Positions 6,790-12,426 of a stretch of DNA of 12,426 bases are shown piece by piece. The position numbers and the translations under genes were made by a program. A model generated the notes under the pieces. It was not told the DNA's origin and did no database searches. It worked only from the letters and a program-made list of their open reading frames with translations. Source of the DNA: Motiliproteus sp036960405 (lineage in GTDB: Bacteria > Pseudomonadota > Gammaproteobacteria > Pseudomonadales > Balneatricaceae); assembly GCA_036960405.1 (NCBI GenBank), contig JBALWS010000125.1, forward strand, positions 1 through 12,426, written 5' to 3'. The first letter of the stretch is position 1, and the number at the start of each line of letters is the position of its first letter.

Positions 6790-7086
6790 TTAACCGAGTT
6801 CGCTCGGGTCAATGACTACGCCTAGCGAACGTTTGTCGATCATCTTCTTCTCTTTGAATACCTTGTAACGGAAGGTGACTTTCTTACCTAGCTCTATCTC
6901 CAGCTCTTTGTCGCCAGAGAGGTAGCCGTAGACTTCACCGTCGATGGTCAAATCGTGGGTGTAGTAAGGAGGCATACCGACCCATTCGTTGTGAGGGCCG
7001 TCGGTTTCAACGGCTTCTAAAATGCCTCGGCCGATGAGCTTTGGCGCTTGAGCCTTGCCTTTGCCACGTTTGAAATTGCCTGCCAT
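6790..7086 (-). CDS. Hypothetical protein, 98 residues
   Basis: Not recognised. The N-terminus is short and very basic (MAGNFKRGKGKAQAPK), followed by a compact, probably beta-rich region: repeated short strands with Gly turns (DGEVYGYLSGDKELEIELG, then KKVTFRYKVFKEKKMIDKRSLGVVID). This could be a small SH3- or OB-like nucleic-acid-binding fold with a basic tail, but no motif proves it. No signal peptide or membrane segment is seen, so it is likely cytoplasmic. The ATG at 7086 has a purine-rich AGAGAGA upstream as ribosome site. Good codon structure and a reasonable start support a real gene. It converges with the solute-binding protein gene and is divergent from the pseudogene. Confidence 0.68.
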   Translation of the reverse strand: MAGNFKRGKGKAQAPKLIGRGILEAVETDGPHNEWVGMPPYYTHDLTIDGEVYGYLSGDKELEIELGKKVTFRYKVFKEKKMIDKRSLGVVIDPSELG

Positions 7087-7273
7087 GTTGTCTCTCTATG
7101 TTGGTTGCTACCGCTGCGGATATGAATGCGGGTTGCCTTGAACACTATCGGCATGTGGGGGGACCGGTAAAGTGAGCGGTCGAGATGTTCACATTCAGAC
7201 CGATGCGCTCGCTAACCGATAGCTGGCTGCACCTTAGCAGACTATTTGGAGCCTGCAAGCTATTCGAGTGGTA

Positions 7274-7301
7274 TTGGCTTATCTTGGTGTGGTGATATAA
7301 A
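7274..7301 (+). promoter_or_regulatory. Extended -10 promoter before the NMT1-GGDEF-EAL pseudogene
   Basis: TTGGCT (7274-7279, 4 of 6) is followed after 16 bases by TATAAA (7296-7301, 5 of 6), with TG at 7293-7294 in the extended -10 position. It would start transcription about 75 bases before the first ATG. It is one of the best promoter matches in the window and suggests the broken gene may still be transcribed. The rest of the roughly 300-base gap 7087-7384 shows no gene I can support. Confidence 0.45.
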
Positions 7302-7384
7302 GCATTTTGCGGCTTTTGGATTGGCTTCGCATTATCCTTTGCGGCCCGATCCGTTTGGCTATATGTAAAAATAATAATTATAAA

Positions 7385-9473
7385 ATGATGAAGATGGCTA
7401 GACGTGTCCCTCCTGTTCTTCACTTAATCGGATTGCTGCTGGCGGTTTGGTCAACACCTGTCGCGGCGCTGGATAAGGTCTTCCTGCAACTCAAGTGGGT
7501 CCATGCATTTCAGTTTGCTGGTTACTACGCTGCTAAGGCGAAAGGTTATTATCGTGATGCGGGGCTTGAGGTTGATATTCGCCCGGCGCAACCGGGTATG
7601 GATGTTCCCGGCAGTGTGCTCAAAGGGGAGGCAGAATATGGTGTCGGCACCAGCTCGCTGCTGTTAGAGCCGCAAGGCGGGCAAACCGGTAGTGGTACTG
7701 GCTGTCATTTTTCAGCACTCGCCGTTGATCCTGGTCGCTCGAGAATACAGCTCTACTCAGGGGATTCACGATATCGTCGACAAGCGCGTGATGCTTGAAC
7801 CGCAGTCGGACGAAATTTTTGCCTATCTAAAGCAAGAGGGAGCTCCCGCTGATCGATTGCAGCTACTCGAGCACAGCTTTGATCCTCAAGACCTGATAGA
7901 TGGCAATATTGATGCCATGTCCGCGTATGCTACCAACGAACGTTTTTTTTAGAAAATTCAAAATTTTCCTACCAGACCTACACTCCACGATCGGTTGGGA
8001 TCGATTTTTATGGCGACAACCTATTCACCAGTGAGCGTGAGATTCGTCAACATCCTGCTCGAGCTAGGGCGTTCCGTGCTGCCAGTCTTAAGGGGTGGCA
8101 ATTTGCTATGCAGCATCCAGACGAAATCATTGAGCTGATTCTGGCCGAATACCCCACCGAATACTCGCGCGATTTTCTTCAATTTGAAGCGCGGGAGATG
8201 ACCTCGTTGTTATAACCGCTGTTGGTTGAAATGGGTTATATGAACAGCGGTCGTTGGCGGCATATCGCCGATACCTATGCAGGTCTGGGGATGCTGCCAG
8301 CCGAGTTCTCACTCCAGGGTTTCTTGTATGACCCCAACCCTCAACGAAATTTTTGGTGGCTGTATTCTGCGTTAATCATAGGTCTGTTAGTCATCTTTGT
8401 TTTCGGCGGTGTCACGGCATATATCTATCGAACCAATCGCAAACTGGATCGTGCGCTGGTCGAAAGTAAGCAGGCTGAGGAGTTGATCTGGAATCAAGCC
8501 AACCTCGACCCGCTGACGAATCTTCCTAATCGGCGTATGTTTCGAGATCGTTTGTTGCAGGAGATGAAGAAATCGGATCGGTCGGGTAAGAAGCTGGCGC
8601 TGATGTATCTAGACCTGAATCGTTTCAAAGAGGTTAACGACATTCATGGTCATGACAAGGGCGATCAATTGCTGGTGGATGCGGCTACACGATTGCAACA
8701 CTGTGTGCGCGAGGTCGATACGGTCGCTCGTTTAGGCGGCGATGAGTTTACTATCATCATGGGCGATCTACAAAGCCGAAGCGTTGATCCGCTGGCAGCA
8801 CCCGCAACGCGGTCTGGTTAGCCCGCTAGACTTTATCCATGTCGCCGAGGAAACCGGCAGTATTGTCGAGATCGGCGATTGGGTTTTCCGAGAAGCGACT
8901 CGGCAATTAAGCCAGTGGCGCCATCGGTATAGCCCCGATCTGGGGATGAGTATCAACACCTTGCCGGTTCAGTACCATCATAGTGGCGATATTTTGGCGC
9001 AGTGGTTTGCGCATATTGAACAGCTTGATCTTCCCGGGCAGTCGATCATTGTGGAGATTACCGAAGGGATGTTGATGGGTAATCACGCCGAAATCACCGA
9101 TAAACTATTGGCTTTCAGGGATGTGGGCATTCAGGTGGCGCTGGATGACTTTGGTACCGGTTACTCGTCACTCTCCTATCTGAAAAAATTTGATATCGAC
9201 TTCATCAAGATCGACCAGTCGTTTGTTAGAAATCTCGAAGCCGATTCCAGTGATCTGGTGCTGTGCCAGGCGATTATCATCATGGCGCACAAACTGGGGT
9301 TGAAGGTCGTAGCCGAGGGGGTCGAAACCGAGCAGCAGCGCCAACTGTTTGCCGCCGCGAATTGCGATTACGGCCAGGGTTATCTGTTTTCTAAGCCGGT
9401 TTGTGCCGAGGAGTTTGCTGAATTGTTAGCAGATTCTACAGGGCGAGCTGAACCTCTTCCGGATAGTGCTTAA
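7385..9473 (+). pseudogene. Broken NMT1/THI5-like sensor - TM - GGDEF - EAL protein
   Basis: The remains of one c-di-GMP turnover receptor. A signal peptide (7385-7468) precedes an NMT1/THI5-like periplasmic domain starting LQLKWVHAFQFAGYYAA (to about 8310), one membrane helix (about 8354-8420), GGDEF (intact GGDEF at 8735-8749, RxxD five residues before) and EAL (EALIR at 8778, DDFGTGYSS, KIDQSFV, EGVE). Four lesions break it: a one-base gain near 7670, where the frame changes so that LLLE continues as RKAGKPVVVLAVIFQ; a loss of one T in the T8 run at 7943-7950; an in-frame TAA at 8213-8215 within TSLL*PLLVEMGYMN; and an out-of-frame deletion near 8755-8777 that removed about 120 residues between the GGDEF and EAL motifs. 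No segment codes for a full cyclase or phosphodiesterase domain. The start at 7385 (ATGATG) has no clear ribosome site. Motif preservation suggests recent loss. Confidence 0.88.
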
Positions 9474-9482
9474 CAATTCTAG

Positions 9483-9498
9483 TTAAGTCCTTACTTAA
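9483..9498. repeat. Short AT-rich inverted repeat after the pseudogene
   Basis: TTAAGT (9483-9488) and ACTTAA (9493-9498) pair around CCTT, ten bases after the last stop codon. No T run follows, so termination is unproven. The rest of the 205-base gap to 9678 holds no gene. A TATACT at 9617-9622 could be the -10 box for the next gene, though no good -35 lies at the right distance. Confidence 0.3.
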
Positions 9499-9678
9499 GC
9501 CTCCATATACGGCGCAGATGATCGCCATGTCTGTCTTTAACTTTTTTCTATAGGGTTAAGGCGGCTGCGAGCGTTTATTTCTGTTTTGCTTATTTATTGT
9601 TACTGCCGCCTGTGGCTATACTCAGGGTCACGCCGACTGGATGGCACAAAGTGTAACTTTGAACGGGGAATAGGCTCT

Positions 9679-10362
9679 ATGATTCAAGATCTTAAGGGTG
9701 AAGAAACGTGGCGCTTGTTTCGTATTTTGGCAGAGTTTACCGAAGGCTATGACCGGCTCTCCGATATCGGCTTTGCCGTGTCCGTGTTTGGCTCGGCCCG
9801 AATTAAACCGGACTGTCCCTACTATCAGCAGGCTGAAGCACTATCGCGACGCTTGGCGGAAGAGGGTTTTACCATCATCACCGGTGGTGGCCCGGGAATC
9901 ATGGAGGCAGGCAACAAAGGGGCTCACGAGGCAGGGGCACTATCGGTTGGGTTGAACATTCAACTACCGATGGAGCAAAATCCCAACCCTTATCAGAATC
10001 GATCGCTCGACTTCCGTTATTTCTTCGCCCGCAAGGCGATGTTCGTCAAGTACTCGGTCGGTTACGTCTGTATGCCGGGCGGTTACGGTACCCTGGATGA
10101 GTTCTTCGAAGCGTTAACACTGATGCAAACATTGAAAATCTATCCGCTGCCGTTGATTCTGTTCGGTAAAGAGTTCTGGCAGGGACTGATGGATTGGATG
10201 GAGGCCGGACCGCTCAAGCACGGACTGATCTCACCTGAGGATCTGGATATTATTACCGTGACCGACGATATCGAGGAGGTGATTAGCGCCATCTCGGCAC
10301 ATCGAACCTGGAAGGAGCAGCAGATCGCGCTGGCTCAAAACAGCCTCAATCAAGGGGTTTGA
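9679..10362 (+). CDS. LOG-family protein (TIGR00730 type), nucleotide 5'-monophosphate phosphoribohydrolase
   Basis: A 227-residue cytoplasmic Rossmann-like protein. LOG enzymes cleave the N-glycosidic bond of (cytokinin) nucleoside 5'-monophosphates, giving base and ribose 5-phosphate; in bacteria the physiological substrate is often plain AMP or unknown. The phosphate-binding GGGPGIME is at residues 69-76 and the second signature PGGYGTLDE at 133-141, including the catalytic glutamate region; both are intact. An N-terminal helix of about 30 residues precedes the fold, as in the longer bacterial members. The ATG at 9679 is chosen with GGGGAA eight bases upstream; the frame is open back to 9586, but those residues do not look like the family. 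It begins a same-strand run, the next gene lying 34 bases downstream. The old 'lysine decarboxylase' label for this family would be misleading. Confidence 0.92.
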   Translation: MIQDLKGEETWRLFRILAEFTEGYDRLSDIGFAVSVFGSARIKPDCPYYQQAEALSRRLAEEGFTIITGGGPGIMEAGNKGAHEAGALSVGLNIQLPMEQNPNPYQNRSLDFRYFFARKAMFVKYSVGYVCMPGGYGTLDEFFEALTLMQTLKIYPLPLILFGKEFWQGLMDWMEAGPLKHGLISPEDLDIITVTDDIEEVISAISAHRTWKEQQIALAQNSLNQGV

Positions 10363-10396
10363 TAGTCGGACCGAACATAAACTCAGGGATAAGGCG

Positions 10397-10768
10397 ATGA
10401 AGCTACGATTAACGTCTGGACTGCTGCTGTCGGGTGCGCTATTAAGCGGCAGTTCGATAGCCGGTGAAGTAGAGATCGTCGAGGCCGTGGCTCAGCGTCA
10501 CGGCGCGCAGTGGCAGTTCGATGTGACCTTACGGCATGCTGATAGTGGCTGGGATCATTATGCTGATCGCTGGCGAATTATTGGTCCGCAAGGGCGTGAA
10601 TTGGGCGAGCGAATTCTGTACCATCCTCACCAGCATGAACAACCCTTTACCCGCAGCTTGAGCGGCGTGGAGCTGCCAGACGGTACCCGCTCGGTTGAGA
10701 TCGAGGCGCACGATTCGGTGCACGGTTGGGCGGCAACGCGTTACACACTAACGATTGATGATAACTAA
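10397..10768 (+). CDS. Small secreted protein of unknown function
   Basis: Not recognised as a named family. The 123-residue product has a classic signal peptide (MKLRLTSGLLLSGALLSGSSIAG, cleavage likely near residue 22) and should be periplasmic. The mature part is about 100 residues and looks like an all-beta sandwich: alternating strands such as WQFDVTLRHADSGWDHYADR, WRIIGPQGRELGERIL and RYTLTIDD. It is rich in His, Asp and Trp (HPHQHEQP, DSVHGWAA), which could bind a metal, though this is speculation. ATG at 10397 has AGGG about eight bases upstream. It lies 34 bases after the LOG gene and 14 before the next one, so the three are probably co-transcribed. Confidence 0.78.
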   Translation: MKLRLTSGLLLSGALLSGSSIAGEVEIVEAVAQRHGAQWQFDVTLRHADSGWDHYADRWRIIGPQGRELGERILYHPHQHEQPFTRSLSGVELPDGTRSVEIEAHDSVHGWAATRYTLTIDDN

Positions 10769-10782
10769 CGGATAATTTATTG

Positions 10783-11070
10783 ATGGTCGATGCGGCTAGA
10801 GAGCAGGGCACAATTTCAGCAATCATCGCGCGCTTTAATAGCCATCGCCTGCCGAGAGTGTTGGAGGTGAAAGCACGGGTGCTCAAGGGCGAGCGACTGG
10901 GTGAATTCGACCTGAGATACCTCGAGCGTGTGGTTCGCGATATCCGCCACCTGCAGCATTTATCGCAAAACAACCCGCGTTACCAGGCACTGTTTGCCCA
11001 GGTGATCAGCCTTTACGCCGAAGTGACCGCTGCCGCGCTGGAAAATGAGCGCTTAAACAATCGGCCTTAG
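10783..11070 (+). CDS. Small helical cytoplasmic protein of unknown function
   Basis: Not recognised. The 95-residue product is predicted by eye as almost all helix: repeated Leu/Ile/Val spacing with many Arg and Glu residues (LPRVLEVKARVLKGERLGEF, then LRYLERVVRDIRHLQHL) and a final helix LFAQVISLYAEVTAAALENERL. There is no signal peptide or membrane helix. ATG at 10783 is preferred; a TTG directly before it (10780) would add one residue. The ribosome site is weak (CGGA about ten bases upstream), but the gap of 14 bases to the previous gene allows translational coupling. The gene is followed after 79 bases by the SPFH gene. A protein-protein adaptor is possible; nothing proves it. Confidence 0.7.
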   Translation: MVDAAREQGTISAIIARFNSHRLPRVLEVKARVLKGERLGEFDLRYLERVVRDIRHLQHLSQNNPRYQALFAQVISLYAEVTAAALENERLNNRP

Positions 11071-11149
11071 TGCTGTTTTGGCGGCTCCCGCTCCAACTCT
11101 AGCTTCAACTTCGATCGATTAATCGCATATTATTTCAGGGGTCGCTCTC

Positions 11150-12154
11150 ATGGGCATAATCAACGGACTAAAGCGCCAGTTAAGATCAGTTATCCAGTGG
11201 GATAACGATCACAACGACATGCTGTTTTACCAGTGGACCGACAACGGCGACGAAATAAAGAACGCTTCCAAGATAGTCGTCGGACCGGGTCAGGGCTGTA
11301 TCTTTGTTTATCGCGGTAAGGTTAAGGCGATGCTGCATAAGGAAGGCGTCTACCCGCTTCAAACGGCCAACATTCCTTTTATCACCACCCTGAGTAAGTT
11401 CATGCAGTTTTTTGAAAGTGAACATAAGGTGGGGATCTATTTTTTTAAGAAAGCCAAGGTGCTCGATCAAAAATGGGGCACCAGCTCGGCGATCAAATAC
11501 CAAGACCCTAAATACGACTTTCCAGTCGGCCTCAAGGCCTACGGCAACTACAGCTATCAGCTGGCTAATCCGCGTAGCTTCTTTGTCAATGTCGTGGGCG
11601 GGCGTGAATCGTTTAGCATCGCCGACCTGCGGCAGGTGATGTCCAAGCGCATTATTCATCCACTCAGTGATTACTTGGCCGAGAGCCAGTTTAGTTACGC
11701 CGAGATCGATGCCAATCGTGAAGAGGTGGCCCAAGGGATGGCGACAACCCTGCAGCAGGATTTTGATAAGCTGGGTTTTCGCATTACCGATTTTCGCATT
11801 GAAGGCACCGATTTTGACGAGGACACCCTGGCTCGGGTCAACCGCATCGCCGATGTTACCGCCGACGCTTTTGCCGCCAAAAAAGCGGGCGTCGACTTTG
11901 CCGAACTGCAGCGACTCGAGGCCCTGCGTGATGCGGCGGCCAATGAGAATGGCGCAGCCGGTGCTGGAGTGGGGATAGGCGCCGGTATCGGCATGGGTCA
12001 ACAGATGGCGCAATCGATGTCGCAACCCGCTGCCGCTGATGCGGGCGATGATATTATCGGCAAGCTCGCCAAACTGAAAACACTGTTTGAAAATCAGTTG
12101 ATTACCGAGCAAGAGTACACGGCTAAAAAAAGCGAGCTGCTGGATAAGCTGTAA
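11150..12154 (+). CDS. SPFH-domain protein, YdjI-like (COG4260 'virion core protein' type)
   Basis: A 334-residue protein of the SPFH (band 7) group that forms membrane-associated assemblies. The N-terminus IKRQL-like helix and QWDNDHNDMLFYQW lead to VVGPGQGCIFVYRGKVKAM, the opening of the YdjI-type SPFH domain (to about residue 215, VSKRI/SYAEIDANREEVAQG helix and FGIxxxDFRIEG-like FRITDFRIEGTDF). A helical stretch follows, then a Gly/Ala-rich flexible part (268-283), and finally DIIGKLAKLKTLFENQLITE and a closing helix (300-334), a SHOCT-like oligomerisation segment. It has no cleavable signal or clear membrane helix. ATG 11150 has AGGGG eight bases upstream (11137-11141). TATTAT at 11128-11133 could be its -10 box. 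A zinc-ribbon gene follows after 15 bases. Bacillus YdjI works with PspA-like YdjF in membrane stress; the same role here is inferred. Confidence 0.85.
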   Translation: MGIINGLKRQLRSVIQWDNDHNDMLFYQWTDNGDEIKNASKIVVGPGQGCIFVYRGKVKAMLHKEGVYPLQTANIPFITTLSKFMQFFESEHKVGIYFFKKAKVLDQKWGTSSAIKYQDPKYDFPVGLKAYGNYSYQLANPRSFFVNVVGGRESFSIADLRQVMSKRIIHPLSDYLAESQFSYAEIDANREEVAQGMATTLQQDFDKLGFRITDFRIEGTDFDEDTLARVNRIADVTADAFAAKKAGVDFAELQRLEALRDAAANENGAAGAGVGIGAGIGMGQQMAQSMSQPAAADAGDDIIGKLAKLKTLFENQLITEQEYTAKKSELLDKL

Positions 12155-12169
12155 CGAAGGGACCTCCCT

Positions 12170-12426
12170 GTGGCAAGGTGTCGACACTGCTCAGCCCCGA
12201 TGCGAGCAAATAACCAACTCTGTGAATATTGTGGTGTACGCAACGACGTAGATCTGCATGGGCGTCTGAGCTTTCATCTGATAAAACCTGAGTCGGAGCG
12301 ACTTTGCCCCGATTGTGAAACCGCAATGCAAACCATCGATCTTAAGATCGGCGGTAAATTCTATATCGAGCGCTGCCAGAGCTGTTTCGGGCTTTTTTTT
12401 GATACCGGCGAAATCGATGATCTGCT
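12170..12426 (+). CDS. Double zinc-ribbon protein, 5' part (runs off window)
   Basis: The first 85 codons of a cytoplasmic metal-binding protein. GTG at 12170 is the start: AAGGGA (12157-12162) lies seven bases upstream and the frame then opens at once into MARCRHCSAPM. The first ribbon uses CRHC and CEYC (Cys codons in the first 22 residues), the second CPDC and CQSCFGLFFDTGEIDDL, which matches the zf-TFIIB (transcription-factor-IIB-like zinc ribbon) family where the Cys-x2-Cys pair is followed by G-x-W/F-x-D-x-G-E. It follows the SPFH gene by 15 bases, so the two are surely one operon. In Bacillus the YdjI neighbour YdjG is also a zinc-ribbon protein. Total length and any membrane part cannot be seen. 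Confidence 0.85.
   Translation, partial: MARCRHCSAPMRANNQLCEYCGVRNDVDLHGRLSFHLIKPESERLCPDCETAMQTIDLKIGGKFYIERCQSCFGLFFDTGEIDDL

Noticed and set aside
6793..6809. CCGAG-TTCG-CTCGG hairpin as a terminator
   Set aside because: It lies within the final codons of the minus-strand 98-residue gene and has no T run on either side, so the symmetry is probably a chance effect of coding sequence.
7145..7423. A 92-codon open frame on the minus strand in the gap before the pseudogene
   Set aside because: It overlaps the promoter and start of the broken gene, has odd composition and no ribosome site or recognisable feature.
8222..8821. A stand-alone GGDEF protein from 8222
   Set aside because: It starts in the middle of the NMT1 domain after the TAA and ends out of frame after the GGDEF motif, lacking half of the domain.
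8742..9473. A stand-alone EAL protein starting at 8742
   Set aside because: Its first residues come from the GGDEF codons read out of frame, and it lacks the first strand of the EAL barrel before the EAL motif. It is part of the pseudogene.
9586..9678. Longer N-terminus for the LOG protein
   Set aside because: The extra residues are cysteine- and tyrosine-rich without family character, and the ATG at 9679 has a good GGGGAA ribosome site.
11186..12187. A 333-codon open frame on the minus strand, opposite the SPFH gene
   Set aside because: It mirrors the SPFH gene almost end to end, has no recognisable domain and comes from codon bias on the sense strand. The sense gene has a good ribosome site and clear SPFH and SHOCT-like features.

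Overview
The window reads as chromosomal DNA of a gammaproteobacterium, plausibly a marine or environmental one. This rests on the style of the proteins (PrpE, MmsB, PAS-GGDEF, NMT1-GGDEF-EAL, LOG), moderate GC and Shine-Dalgarno sites of the AGGAG type; genus cannot be told. No tRNA, rRNA, CRISPR array, insertion sequence or prophage gene is visible.

Left part (1-3653), acyl-CoA metabolism. The 3' part of mmsB (3-hydroxyisobutyrate dehydrogenase, valine breakdown) is followed by an 11-bp hairpin, a candidate promoter and a perfect palindrome that could be an operator. Next come a hot-dog acyl-CoA thioesterase and prpE (propionyl-CoA synthetase), probably one transcription unit. Valine breakdown ends in propionyl-CoA, the product of PrpE, so the grouping makes metabolic sense. 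A strong intrinsic terminator closes prpE. A MaoC-type dehydratase follows as a separate unit.

Middle part (3654-7086), single genes in mixed orientation: an intact PAS-GGDEF diguanylate cyclase with its inhibitory I-site; on the minus strand a cytoplasmic thioredoxin-fold protein with a CPGC motif and a small secreted outer-membrane beta-barrel-like protein; an orphan periplasmic solute-binding protein; and a 98-residue unknown on the minus strand.

Pseudogene (7385-9473). What was one long gene for a membrane protein with a periplasmic NMT1/THI5-like sensor, one transmembrane helix, GGDEF and EAL domains is broken by two frameshifts, an in-frame stop and an out-of-frame deletion that joined the GGDEF motif almost directly to the EAL motif. 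Its promoter and most signature motifs remain, so decay looks recent.

Right part (9474-12426), all on the plus strand and probably co-expressed in part: a LOG-family nucleotide phosphoribohydrolase, a small secreted protein of unknown function, a small helical protein of unknown function, a YdjI-like SPFH protein with a C-terminal SHOCT-like segment, and the start of a double zinc-ribbon protein that runs off the window. The last two recall the Bacillus subtilis ydjFGHI membrane-stress cluster and are the likeliest place for poorly described biology. Overall this is mostly an ordinary region; I see no convincing new defence or mobile system.
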